This document shows positions 44,738 through 58,085 of a stretch of DNA of 64,000 nucleotides, one piece after another. Under the pieces are notes generated by a model. That model had not been told where the DNA came from and made no database searches. It saw only the letters and a program-made list of their open reading frames with translations. This DNA comes from Stercorarius parasiticus (lineage: Eukaryota > Chordata > Aves > Charadriiformes > Stercorariidae), in NCBI GenBank assembly GCA_013396915.1, contig VWZL01000333.1:54683-118682 (forward strand), given 5' to 3'. The translations under genes and the position numbers were made by a program. Position 1 is the first letter of the stretch. The number at the start of each line of letters is the position of its first letter.

Positions 44738-47700
44738 GCTGGATTCCTTTTGGATGACACTAACTAGAAAATGTGCTCCGGAAGGCTATTAACACCTTCG
44801 AATTGCTAATGGAAATTCAGTCAACAGGACCAAACTAGAACTAGTCTGACGTCAAACCCCTGAAATGTGTGCAGCTTACACATCATTCCTCAACACCTAC
44901 TCCCATTGCTCTGTATTAGCTAATGCAGATGCAGCCTTACATACCTCAGGTTTTGAGAGGCTCACTGCAGAGCTCTGAGAGAAGTCAATAAATGGTCCAG
45001 AACCACCTCATTGCAATTTGTAGGTATTCCATTTGTCTGCGATATGAGTGGGACAGTGCCCTTTAAAATTTTGTCTGCTGTCTTAGAAAGATGTGGTGGT
45101 GTTAGTGCCCTGAGAGCATTAAGGAATGTCCATTTATTTTGGTCACTTGTGGGTGAGTATTCTCCTATGCACTGTTGAGTATAATTAGGCTACAGATGGT
45201 GCTGATTGTGGCTTTCTCTATAGCACCTAATTTACTTTTTTTTTTTTTTCTTAATCTCTTGGTTTGCTTTGCTCTTGCTGGTATTCAGAATTAAAAACGC
45301 AGGAAGAGTATTGAAGGGTCCTGAAAAACGTATGTTTCCTTTTAGATAAAGTTCCTATAGACACTTGAGTGTTAGTTAATTTCCTTGGGGCAAAGTTAGC
45401 ACGCTGTGTGCAGATGATCCTCTTGACTTTGTTTTTTATTGGTTGTTTTATGACACCAGATAGTAATGGTTTACATTGGTGTAAATGGCTGTACAAAATA
45501 TATAAATTACTTTCACTTTCTGTCTACAAATGATAGGGGATTCTTCAGTCTATGTGTAAGGATTTTAAGCATAGTTGCAAAGGACAAAGCACGTCATGAG
45601 AAGGACATCTGAATTCAGAATAGTCTTAAATTCGTCAGGATAGGTTAGTCAGGGAAGTCTCCACAAGCCCCAAAACAGACGAGTGTCTGTTCCCCTCACG
45701 TCTGAGTGTGCAGGATTCAGCTCAGCCTAATTTATGGTCTCCGCAGTGTAGATATTTGTCCCTCAATTAGGTGTTAAGCTCCTATTAAAGTTAATGGAGA
45801 GTTTGAAGGTTGCCTAAGCGCAGTCTTCTAGTGCCATTTGAGATGCCATCAAGAATATGACATATCTGCGTGAAGCCTGCAGATAAGGTACAAGAGCGAG
45901 GGGTGACCAATGCTCTTCTGGAGCAGCCTAAAGGTGACAATACACAGCATCTAACACATCAGCAAGATGTCTATGTTTAGGAAACTGAACTGGATCTGAG
46001 CTTTCTCTTGTCTCTGATGGGAACTTGGACAAGCTCAGACACAAACACCTGTGTTGCATAGCTTAAATTCAGGCAAGCTGAATTCTACCCAGTATCTCAT
46101 AATGAATGCAATGGAAGCGGTAAACAACTGCTGGCAGCATGAAGAATAGCCCTATTCACAGGGAAGAAAGGACAGAGGTAGGTTGTGGTACTAATAATGA
46201 ACAGGAATAGCATATTTACATGTTCTGGAAATAGAACTGTGCAAATAATGGATTTTGGGGTTTGGTGGTTGAACTGAAAGTTATACAATAAATTCCTTTC
46301 AGTTAACCTGAAATAGATTTTTTTTGTGTGCGTGTGTTTGTTAACTAATACAAGGAACATGTGTCTCATCTGGTTTGTTAATGACCAGGAACTAGATTTA
46401 TATGTAGCCTGTAGCCATAGGTTAAGTATGGTAGCTATATTCCTGTAGCTGTGGATTAAAAAGCTTAGAAAGGATGCTGGGCAGGAACCACCGGATCATG
46501 AACTGAAAATTACCATGCAGCGATATGACAGGAAATAATAAACAATCTTATTTCACAGCATGACTGGAAAGCTTATCTGCTATATTACATATTTTATGGG
46601 TTCTACTCTGCAACTTTTACTTTGGATTGTGTTCACTTGAAGTGCCACAATATATTCACCTATGCGAGTGAGCAAAAGTGATTCGTCATGCAAAAAGATT
46701 GTGAAACGGGGCAGTATCTCTTATGTATCTATGTGTTCAGCCGTCTCCAAAATAATCATCCAAACCCCATCATTTGAAGGGTATATGAGGCAGATTCTTA
46801 TGCTCTGACATCAGACTTAGACCTGAAAGTTTGTCTGGTTTAATTATATGTTAATCTGGTAAAAGATGTCAGTCCAAACACGCTATCACAGTTTTGGAAG
46901 TACTGAAACTGCTGCAGGTTATGCCTGTTCAGGATCTAGAATAAGCTATAATAGCATTAAAACTTACATGCCAGCATAACTGTCTTTGCACCAGAGCACA
47001 TAACTGTGCTCATAAAGCTTCTGGGTTTTGCCTACTCTGAGTCAAATGGGAATGCTCACATGAATAAAATGAACAGACTTTGAGTCCTGATCAACGCAAA
47101 CAAGCTATATGGAAAAAAAAAAAAAAGTAAAAATACCTGTGATACTAAGTTCATCCCCATGAGCAGTTTAAAGCTACAAATGTTCAGGAATATATAAGTT
47201 GAATTTTTCAAAGAAGATACATGTTGATAGTTCATATTATCACACAGAAAGCTGTGCAGTTGGCAGAAAAAGTTGCTTTTCCTTAAAAAAAAAAAGTTAT
47301 ATTAATATTTACTTGATTGCCTGATAAAAGTAATACTACAAAAGAATATTGCAAAACCTTGGAGGCTTGGCATGCTTTTCAATGTGGGTGGAAAAATGTT
47401 GTGCCGAAGCCAAGCTGGAATGAATCATGAAACTGTAGCATAAAAAATATACTAGAAGATCTATATTTTTTTTAAAAAGATGACAGCTAGAGTAATAAAG
47501 CTGTGGGCCTTACAAGTATACGCAACATAAACATATTGCTGGAGTAATATTGGATAGTATATTATGCAGGACAGGCTTTGATTGCAAGGACAGCAGTAGG
47601 GTTTTGGCCTTCATTCACAATTTTAGGCTCTGAACTGAGGTGTTCAAGTTAGGAGTCCCATCACCCAAGACGTTCTCCAGGGGAACTCAACAGGGACAGG

Positions 47701-50700
47701 ATTTCATCTGCCCTGTAAGTTATAAGGGACATATTAAGGGATATAACTTCATTTCTCTCAATGCATCTTCTACATTAGTAAGTGTCAGAATAATGCCCCC
47801 CAGGTTAGCCCAGCAGAGGTTATCAGGTGATCTGGTTTCTTTAGCCTTTATGCTTCTTGTGTCTCAACATTTACGGGACAACTTCAGGGAAAGGCACACA
47901 AAATTTGATTGCTATGCTAACACCCCATCTGTCTTCCTATCAACCTAATGCCGTAATTACCAGGTTGAAATAAAGACGCGTGTAATGCCGGGTAAAAATA
48001 AGAGTGTGTTAATCTCATGCGTAAGCATCTGTGCGTGTGTATGAAATGATGCTGTCTGAAAGAAAGGCAGGGACCATCCCCCCACCTGAAGGCCAAGTGA
48101 CGCTGGATGGCTTGCATCAATGCTGCCTAGCATCACTCCTTTTCACAGCAGACTTGTCCCGGAGACTGCATGGAGGCACAATCTTAAGGACAGGGCCAAG
48201 GAATGAGCTAAGGTTCAAGCAGTGTGACCATCACGGATCTGGTGAACAAGTTCCCTGTCAGATTGTCTGTTTAAATGTACCCATTGTGACTTATCATAGG
48301 TAAACGGGCATTGCAGATGATTCTACTCTAGTTATTAAAAGTTATGTTGTGTAAATGTACCATATACACTTACCCTATCAACTGTTCTAGTCCTGTGTTT
48401 CTATTTTTTATAACAATCATTAAAACATATTCACCAACTGACAAACATGGAACTATGTTTGAAGCATTTATTTATGTGCAAACTTTTATGATATTTTTAG
48501 AATTCAAGCCAAAGCACTTCTTTGGATGAACCAGTTTAAGAAAAGAGGAAGCAGAAATACCAGATGCACGGAGAATTAACTTCACTGCTGTACTTTAGGA
48601 CCCAAATTTTGGTTTCTTTTAGAAAAAAAAATGAGGTTAAGGACTATTGAAACATCCTCAGGGAATTTGCTTTTAACATTCCACTGAGAACCGAGTAGTT
48701 GGAAATAAAAAAAAAAAAGAAAAAAGAAATGTATACTCCTTTTTGAAAGGAGACAAAAAAATAACAAAGAAGAGCCGACAGATCAAAAGCCAAGAGCCCA
48801 GTAGGAGTACGCTCAGAAGCACACGTGAACGGGAGGAGTGGGATGTGCTTCTGCCCTTGTAGCTACTACTTGCAGCTATTTCTACCTGCCTCGTGCATAT
48901 GCGTAAGATCCCAGGGCTCTTATCACTCACCCCATCTGGATTTCAGGCCGCTCCCCAGGCAGGCTCATTTGTCAGGAGCTTTGGCTGGGCATCACGAGCT
49001 GCATTTGGCCTCCAGGTCTTCACTTGAGGAATCTTGCTCCAAGGTCCAAATTCTGCCGCTCTTGCTGTCATCGAACAGTCCCTTATTTCCCAATCAACTC
49101 GCTATCTCTCAGGTCTCAATTTGGCCCTCAATTAGTGACACAGATAAGGTATTATTTACGTTACACTGCGATTTTTATTGACATCAGAGAAATTCACTCT
49201 GGGTGACATGTCCGTGTGCTACCTCTAACAACTGAATGAATGAGTAGTTGAGAAGGGGTGCAGGAAATTGAAGAACAAACTCTTGAGCTCCATCCTTGCC
49301 TCCATAACTGACATACAGCAAGCCCTGCTCAGCTCTGATGCATTTGTGCCTATGCATCCACTTAAATATTTTAATCTATTTTACCATTGGTTATTTATTA
49401 TTGGCTTTACAATTCCATAAACATGAGCTCACTCTAAAACATATGACCGGATTAGGGTGCCAGTCGTATTCACTATAAATGAAAGTTTTAAGCTTTGTAG
49501 AGCTTATATATATGTTCAGTATAATATATAATAGAGCCTTTTCTCTCATTTTTTTTTCATTTCACATAAAGCTAGGAAAAACGTGTTTCCTATCAACAGT
49601 TTTTATAAGAAAAGGAAACACATTTTAAAAAAATATATTCAAATAACATTGAAAAGAAAACGTATAAGAAATACAAAGCTTAGAGAAAATAATTAAACAG
49701 TATTTCTAACGAACAACCTTTTTTGTCAGCTGTACTCAATCAATAGAAGATTGGGGAACGAAGAAAGCATTTGGATAGACAGAACATACTGTCTGCAGTT
49801 AGCTAAACAGTAAATATAACTGTACCTCCAGTCTAGTACTGTAATCAACTGCTTCAATCATCATTGACTGAGAGCAACATTTCTTCCTCAGAAGCAATGT
49901 CTCCATGTTCCCTCAGGAAGTTCCCACAGGACTTTCTGATGATTTTAATTCCACTTGTTAGAAATTTCATACTGTTTTCTTTCAGAAATTTTAATTTACT
50001 CTTCTGTGTTTGTAGCATATTTGGCAGTAGATGAAGTTCTACGTGTTCTTTAAAAAGCAATCCTTCCCAAAAGCCCACACACCATTTCTCTCAGAGCCTG
50101 GCATTCCCTGCTCAGAGATAAAATGTGAGGTTCAACTTCCTACATCTCTCCCAGAACCCAGGATCAGCAAGCAGATGAACAGTGAGTGAAATTTTTGCCT
50201 ATGTCTGAATGAGCTGCATCGAATATTACTATTGATTGTTCTGATGGAAAGAGCCTGGAGTTAGAATCCAGAGTTTTGCTAAGAGGTGTCTTGGATATAC
50301 ACAGAAACACACAGAAACACTCTGCCCTTTGAAGATTTTCCCTTTCCTAAGAGTTAGTTTGAAGTTCTGTAGGTTATCAAGGAGGTATGTAGGGTGCAAG
50401 AAGCTGTTAAAAGAGCGCAGAGAAGATGTAATGGAAGGAACCTTCCTAAATCATTTGTTATGAAGTGGTATGAGTATGATATAAACACCTTTTTTCCACA
50501 TCCACCTTTGTCAGTGGCCTTACGGGACTAAAAGCATGAGAAATGCAAGGCCAAAAAAGACAAATATCCCTATAGGTCTGTCTTTGATACCATCCAGGAG
50601 CAGTTGCTTATAACAAGTTTCTATAAATGCGTAGGTTATCTATTCTCAATATGGTTTTCTGTATTTTTATGATCAGAAGCGTTTGGAGTTGTATCCAAAT

Positions 50701-53570
50701 CGTTGTACTTAACAGTCACTGATGAACTCTTTTGCCATGTTTGTCTGATTCCACTTTGAGCCCATTCATGCTTTTGTCTCTCTGTTCATACGTGGAATAT
50801 GTAGCCAGGCACTGTATGAAAAAGTTCTATGACCCCTCTACTAGTAGCTTAATTAGGTGGCCTCCTTTTTGTGAATTTTGTGGGAATAGTGCTTCCCTAA
50901 CTTACAGTTATAGAGGTCTGTATAATTTCCGTCCTTCACTAGCTGTTCTTCAATGGGAATAATCCTTCATTCTGCCATATTAGTAGTAGTAAGGTGTAAG
51001 GAATGTAAAGAAGAATATATAATAAGTACAGATGCAGGAACTGGAAATATGATGAGTGCTCTAAGTGTTGTGTGTATTGCTACTATTAGTCATTCATTTA
51101 AAGAAAAAATAGCTAATTCTTTAGTCCCAAATAGACAAATTAGGTGCCTTGGTCCTTTTTTTATTCATAGGAGAACCAGATTCAGAGAGGGCTATACGAG
51201 GTTTCTGTGTTGTGGTCCTGTCCACCTAAACCCAAACACTGGACCTTAATCCAAAGCAAGGGCTTAAGTTTCTTGTACAGTCTGATGCCTGTGGAGTCAG
51301 TGGCTATGGAGGAATTTCGAAGGGACATCCAACCTGCTTAGGTTAGTCATGTCTCCATGCTGTTTTTTAATGTTTGAGGTATTGTTTGTCATATTGGTGG
51401 CTGCTGCATATGCAATTACTAGGTGCCTAATTTCTGCATACATCATGTAAGAAACATAAAACTTTATAACTTGTGCTCCAAGAAACAGACACACTAAATT
51501 ATTAATTCAGATCACATGAACGTCAGGTCTTTTTTCTAAGATTTTTTCATGTCATTTTATTTAAAAAGAAGCGTTAGCACACCAATATGAAGATTGTGCC
51601 ATTAGGTACACCAGAAGCGAATCCATTGTAAAGTTAAACTTACATATTTAACTGCATTTACATTCCTGGAATTCTTTTTTTTTTTTCCCAATGACAGAAC
51701 TACATAATATTTTTTTTTTTTTAAAGTAGGCATTAAAATATATTACCTTATAAACATTCTGACAACTTTGGTGTTCATAGAGAAGATCTCCACCGATCCA
51801 TATACATTCTAATTCTGGTGGGCCTTTCCCGAAAAGAGTGAGCTTGACCTCCCATTGTCATTATTGGCCTTTAAAACTACATCTGCACTCTGATTGCCCA
51901 TACACCTCACTGAAACTTATGAGAGATGGAGCAAGAACAGCTTTCCCCTGAGCCTTGCCTATGACTTCGTGATTGCCAGATAGAAGCCCTTGGCAGAATC
52001 CTCTTCTCTGAGCAGCAGGAAACCATTTTTTTTTTAGTAAATATTTAGTTATGTGTTTGTTAAGTTAGAGATAGTGTTAGTAAGTAGCATTCTGTTCATC
52101 GCTTCAAAAACAACAAAAGTAATTTTTGTAATGTTAGGTCAGGAAAATGTTTTTTCCAGTATTGAGGATTGTTCTATAACTAAACAAAGTATTCTGATTT
52201 CAGGAACTGCCGTTCTTGCCCTTCAGTGTTGCTAAAACAACGGTCCACAGAAGCACTTTTTGGCCTTCAGCAGAGGCATATTCCAGAAGAATGTTCCATC
52301 TCCCATTCCTTCCCTGAAAGATCATAGGAAGGTGAAGAATATTGCTGCAAACATCTCCTTTCAGTTTAGAAGTGCTGGAGTCCATGTTCCACTCCAAAGT
52401 TTGCCACAGACCCAGTCCTTTTTAGGAGTCTTGATGTGAGTTTGGCTCAGGCCAGGCTCCCGTGTGCCTTCTATTAAGAAGGTTTCAGGGCACCAGGAAA
52501 GCAGCCAAGTCCTCCTTCACACAATGTCCTGACCGTGGTTGGAAAAAGCATTTTTCCTCAAGGGACTGAAAGGGTGGATTGCATTCCTTGGCCTCTGGAA
52601 GGGAGAGGCTTCACGTAATTCTCAAAAGGTAGAGCATGGCTCATACTTGGAAGGACAGCTGTAGGCAAAAATAGTCACAGCAACAGTGTCAGTCTTCCCC
52701 TAGAACAGGTTTTTTGGTAGAGGAGCACTGATAACACATGGCTTCGGACTGCTAACAGAAGAGTTTGAACCCCAATCAGACTTTCACACTTGCATCCTCT
52801 GCAGTAGTGGGTCATATAGCCATACTTGCTGGGCTGCGTTTGCCTCTTCTATCGTATGCAGCCTGTGGTATGCAGCTACAGTGATGAGCCTTTTCTTAGT
52901 GCTGAAAGGAGCGCCTAATTCAGCCTGCTGAGGTTCTCTCCTCTGTGAAAGAAACATTTTTCATCTTGTAAACATGACAATGAAATATTCCCAGTTCACT
53001 CAACTAACTCCTGCTTTTGATGCCAATACTTGCAGACCCCAGAAAAGGATGAAAAAGAACTGCCTTGGCCCTTTCCTACTAAGCCACCTGCAATAAAAAT
53101 TCCAGAGCTAGGCCGTCAACACTGAGGTGATCATGACGTTTAGAAGGTGAGCTCTCTTGTGGTGAGCAGCAACTCCAGTGAAGAAGGGAATGGCAAGGAG
53201 CATCTGCAGAATGATGATCCTGTTAGTATACCTGCACTGTCAAATGACTTTCCATTTTTTTCCCTGTGTTTGTCAAATTATATATTTGTTAATTCACTTT
53301 CAATATCTCTTCTGGTCTGAACTTATTTCCTCTGAGATGATAACCAGTTCTGGGGACAGTTCACTGATGTCAATATGGATGCATCTCCACCAAACTTGTT
53401 TCCTTCTGTCCTCCACAGTTCTCAAAACCATGCCCCAAGCATCCCCAAGTGAATATGTGCCATATTGCAAGACACGTAACACACACTCTCAGAAAGCACT
53501 GTTCCACTGTCTGTAATACAGCCCTCGTATCAGACATATTGAACTGCAAAAATGCAGAAAAAAATTATTA
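44696..53570. other. AT-rich non-coding stretch
   Basis: No gene that I can support. It contains poly-T at 45235-45249, poly-A at 47113-47126, an A-rich tract at 48706-48728 and the repeat fragment at 45.7 kb. Minus-strand frames such as 49854-50078 and 42013-42243 (previous segment) look superficially protein-like but match nothing I know. Confidence 0.5.
45709..45860. repeat. Palindromic dispersed repeat fragment
   Basis: The centre reads TTAGGTGTTAAGCTCCTATT, AAAGTT, then AATGGAGAGTTTG and a TTGCCTAAG edge. The halves are imperfect reverse complements, the layout of the old bird/turtle/crocodile palindrome with a TTAGGTGCCTAA arm and an ATTGACTTCAATGGG centre, as I remember it. It continues into TTCTAGTGCCATTTGAGATG, which resembles sequence at 13.1 and 58.0 kb. 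Confidence 0.5.
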
Positions 53571-53575
53571 GTATG
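53571..53575. repeat. 5' target-site duplication of the solo LTR
   Basis: GTATG directly before the LTR, identical to the five bases directly after it. A 5-bp duplication is typical of ERVL (class III) integration; class II ERVs usually give 6 and class I give 4. Confidence 0.85.
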
Positions 53576-54170
53576 TGTGCTGGTTTTGGCTGGGATAGGG
53601 TTAATTTTCTCCATAGTAACTCCTGTGGGGCTATGTTTTGGATTTGTGCTGAAAACAGCGTTGATAACACAGGGGTGGTTTAGTTACTGCTGAGCAGTGC
53701 TTACACAGTGTCAAGGCCTTTCCTGCTTCTCACCCCGCTCCGCCAGCGAGTAGGCTGGGGGTGTACAAAAAGTTGGGAGGGAACACTGCTGGGACAGTTG
53801 ACCCCAACTGACCAAAGAGATATTCCGTACCATTTGATGTCATGCTCAGCAATAAAAAAGTTGGGGGAATAAGAAGGAAGGGGCGCTGTTTGGAGTGATG
53901 GAGTTTGTCTTCCCAAGTAACTGTTATGTGTGATGGAGCCCTGCTTTCCTGCACATGGCTGAACACCTGCCTGCCCATGGGAAGCAGGGAATGAATTCCT
54001 TGTTTTGCTTTGCTTGCACATGGCTTTTGCTTTACCTATTAAACTGTCTTTATCTCAATCCACAAGTTTTCTCACTTTTACCCTTCCAATTCTTGCCCCC
54101 ATCCCACTGGGGGGGCAGAGAGTGAGCTGCTGTGTGGTGCGTAGTTGCCAGTTGGGGTTAAACCACGACA
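53576..54170 (+). mobile_element. Solo LTR of an ERVL-like endogenous retrovirus
   Basis: A 595-bp LTR with canonical TG...CA ends and short imperfect terminal inverted repeats (TGTGCTGGTTTT at the left, AACCACGACA at the right). Internal landmarks I recognise from this avian LTR type are GGCTGGGATAGGGTTAATTT, TGCTGAGCAGTGCTTACAC, an A/T-rich TATA-like site near 53850, and a poly-A signal ATTAAA at 54038-54043 in CCTATTAAACTGTCTTTATC. No second LTR or gag/pol sequence is present, so the provirus was probably reduced to a solo LTR by recombination between its ends. Open frames inside it are by-products. An old LTR can act as promoter or enhancer, but nothing here shows that it does. Confidence 0.93.
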
Positions 54171-54175
54171 GTATG
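54171..54175. repeat. 3' target-site duplication of the solo LTR
   Basis: GTATG, identical to 53571-53575; confirms the LTR boundaries and a simple integration event. Confidence 0.85.
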
Positions 54176-57100
54176 CTTTGGACCTCCAAGGGAGCTGTGG
54201 TGTTTCCACCTGACACAAAGGAGGTCCAAGCCAACATGGCCATGAGGCACCTTGCAGTACTTGGCCTGCTGGGCCACAGATATCTCTTTTGAGAGAATAC
54301 CTTTGGCAGATGTGTCCTGTGAACCCCCTAAACCATCGTTTTGTTAGCCTCAAAAGAAATTCAAATTCCTGAAGCCCTCATTTTGGCAAGACAAGTAGCA
54401 AATACCTCAGGACTGTTTTCTTCAGACAGATATACCGAGATATTCCTAGAGATAAAACAGAGAGAACCCTGTCTCTCATACCCTTAGATATCCTCACATA
54501 CTACAGTTAGTTCACCTGGTTAGGCTGGTTAACAAAAGATTACTGAAGCTGGTGAGAAATGCATGTTGGATGCTGACAAATGTAATACTAACCGCTAAAA
54601 CAGATACTGTTAAGAAGCTGTTATGAAACTTTTGTATCTTTTCCTTTGTCCATGAAATAAGGAAATGCTGGCATGGTAAGGCCACTGAATTCCATATGGA
54701 CAGAGTCATGTTTATGTCTCACGTTAGAGCTTTTACATACCATGGTCTCATCCTTATTTTTGCATAAGATTATTCTTTTTTCAAAACCTGACTCTGACAC
54801 AATGAAGCCAGATTGCATATTCTGGATATACACAGAGTTCTTTTTAAAATCAGGATAGGACCAAAGTTTTCAGTTTCTCCAATGTTGTTTGCCAGTTTCA
54901 CAGATAGGACGGAAAGTCAGACAGTTAGCCAGAGGCTATTTAAGTGGGTGTCTAATTGCATTAAGTTTGTTATGAGCTAGCCAGATTAGATCTACCAATT
55001 CAGACTAGAGATCATGCCACCACCAGAGTGCCGACAGCCTTTGTGGCTTCCCTGAGAAGTGTGCCTATCTCTGAAATCTGGAGGAGACTGGGGATCGGGC
55101 CATAGATTTACACAACATTATTCTTTGGTCGAAAAATTAAAATCTGAAGCTTGCATTCACAGAGCTGTCCCATAGCCATTATTTAAGGTAGTCTCCAAGT
55201 ACTCTCACCTCCTACACATCGGGTCATTGCTTGTGAGTCATGGCAGCAGAAAGCATAAGGATGTCAAGAAAGGATGTCAGCTATGGAAATTTCCATTACT
55301 AGGGTTTCCCTTTGGCAGAATAAAATGGTTGCAGTAACTGTGAGGATTCTCTGAGATGTTGCTCAGCCAGCTCTCCTCACTGCCGTGGAGTTTTATAACA
55401 CCTGAATTCTGTAACACCAAAAAAAATATAATTCAGTCTTGATGCAATGGGGTGGACAAGCTTTAAGGTGCAGGTGCAGGCTCAGTGGATGTGGCTGGCT
55501 GAAATAATCCAAGCATAAGTATGTGAAATTCAGGCATGCCAAGAGGGAAGTGCAAACGGACAATGCATCTGAAACAGCCGTGGTTACTGCAGGGTAAGTA
55601 ATTACTTTGGCCTGCCAAGGGGAAATCCTACTCACTGAAATTTTCCATAGTCTTCATCATTTCTTGACTTCGTGATTGCTGCATGAGGTCTAATGAATAA
55701 TAATTGCATTTTGGTTTTATTATCTGTTGTTTGCCATGAGAACTTGAAATCTAGGTGTTGACAATGACATACAATACAATCAACTGACTTGACCAGTCTG
55801 GTCTCACTTGTAAGCACACTGAAAGGAACACAAAGTCTAAATGGTGCAATCTGCATCAGGAAATCAGAAAGTAAAGCGAAAACCACCCCTTTTTTTTTTC
55901 CAGACTAAGACGAAAATTAGTTGCTAACCTCACTGACAGCAAGTAATGGTTTCTGCATTTTTCTTAGATGTTGTGTTGTTATTGGACGTATTTTCAATGC
56001 ACTTTATGAGGTAATGCGTAATGTTTCTTAAGAAATAAGCCCGCGGCATGTTCATAGTTGGCATGGTGGAGAATATTTTTAGTGGAAGAGGGTGGTAGTG
56101 TGCTGCTGATGTACATGATAAGATAAAGAGAGAAAAAGTACATTTTTCTGCATGTTTAAACTTTTTAAATTAGAAAATGCGATCAACTCAATGTGATGAT
56201 TCACTTGAAAAATGACACTGGGAAAACAGGCCTAATTTATAAGTAGACTTGTCTTTTCTAGTGCCACTCCCATAAAATATGTGTAAATAGAAATTGCCAT
56301 ACATGCTCTGAGAAGCACCATTCTTCCTCTTACTATTCTGTCAGTGTGAAAATTCATATGTTGATCTTCAGCCATGCCATTGCTAGATCTTACAGGAAGG
56401 CAAGAGTAGATGGGAAACTCTTCAGGAAATGAATTGTGCAGAAGGAAGTGATGCTGATGACTCACTAGGTTGTGTTTTTCATTCTGAGTCAGAACCAGGC
56501 TGGTGCTTGGCAGGCTCCTGAGAGTGCATTTGCTGTCGAATTGCCACTTTTTGGGTGAACAGCCAATCCCAAAGTGCTTTTCAGAGTTGCGGCTCTTGTG
56601 AACTCCCAGTTCGAGGGTTACATGTAGCCTTTCCTCCTTGAAATTCTCCTGTAGTCTGAAATGACCATTGCCAATGTCTCCTCATTTCCTCTCCTCTGTT
56701 ATCGTCATGTCACCCAGTGCCTAGCACTAACTGCCCTCTTTCTCACTGTTCTTACATGACATCTCTGATTCAGAGACTGTTGGAGTCAATCGAAAGTCTG
56801 TAATGACCTCAGTGATTTGTGGCATAGGTCCGAAGTATTTTGCAAAATGACAAAGGAAGACGCTTTAGTTCTCAGATGCCTTCTTCACCCTACAATCTCA
56901 TCTTTGAGAAAAAGACCAGCAGAAAGTACCTTAAAATAACACTTTAACTCCAAAATGATGTTACCTAGGCAGAAGACTGCCCCTGATGTTCCATGCAGCC
57001 CTGCTGACACGGGGCTTGTGTTCAGACACTGATTAACTTCTCTCAGCATCTCTTTCTGAGACACACTTTCTGATGCCAGTGCAGTGCTGTCTTTTATTTA

Positions 57101-57994
57101 TATCTCCCTATGTGTTTATATGCTTGACAGTTGCCAAAGTGAATCTATGAACTCTTTCGTTACCATTCTACATATAAAAGCATATTTTATGTCTATGTCT
57201 AACACATAGACAATACTCTTTCTCCACGTCAGCACCAGTCATAAAATTAATACCTCTCCTTTTCTTGACAATTTCTTACTGTATCAATAATGAAGTTCAA
57301 CATTATTACTTGGACTTTTAGATGGCATAGATTACATAGACTTTTCTGTTCTTACCGGTTACAAACACATAACCTTCAAACATACTATTGCATGCCACCT
57401 GTTTCAGAAAGGTTCTGATTGGACAAAATTATGTTTGCATTTTGATAACAGAGGTGACTTACTGTCCTTTCCTGAATACTTGGTGTTCAGACAAGTTGTT
57501 CAAGTTATTTTATATGTATTGTATACACAGTATGTATTTATATAAACATGATTTCCTTCAATCTATCACACAGTCGATCATGGTGAGTATAAAGAAAACC
57601 TGTTCTCCCAGCTCTGCAGATGGCAGAGAGAGGCATAACAGAGGTTAGAGCAACATCAATATTGCGATCGTATTTAAACAGTTTGAGCCACACAGATGGT
57701 AAGCCTTGACTGGGCCTTTCAGTTCTTTTAAACCATAGTCAATACGGGTTTTATCACTTAGGGGAAACAATGACAGGTCTTTCTTCAACCTTAATGCAGC
57801 CATCATTCTGTGGGCAGATAGCAGTGTCATTCATAATACAAAACTTTGCTGTCTCGGAAGTCCACGTACTCATGATGCAAAGAACGCTTGCATCATGACT
57901 AAGTCTCTGTGGATCTGAAGCTGAAATGTTTTATTATAGCACCTTGAGCCAATAGTCAACTTCTTCTAGAAGCTGAATCTAAATTTGATCACCA

Positions 57995-58085
57995 TAGATA
58001 GGATTCAGTTGCCTCAACAGAGCTGCCTAGTGCTATCTGAGGTAGACTCAGATACCTAAGGCATCTGGATACCCAAGAGACCTGC
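57995..58085. repeat. Weak dispersed repeat fragment
   Basis: GATTCAGTTGCCTCAACAG, CTGCCTAGTGCTATCTGAGG and AGATACCTAAGGCATCTGGA resemble the TAGTGC(C/T)(A/G)TTTGAG region at 45.83 kb and the segment at 13.1 kb. Low similarity; may be coincidence. Confidence 0.3.

Noticed and set aside
49854..50078. Minus-strand frame of 74 codons with a charged, soluble-looking composition
   Set aside because: No recognisable family, and no flanking splice signals or neighbouring exons that I could identify. Could be retested by homology search.
53701..54353. Overlapping frames of 60-106 codons within and beside the solo LTR
   Set aside because: LTRs do not encode protein in this family, and the frames overlap on both strands without known motifs.
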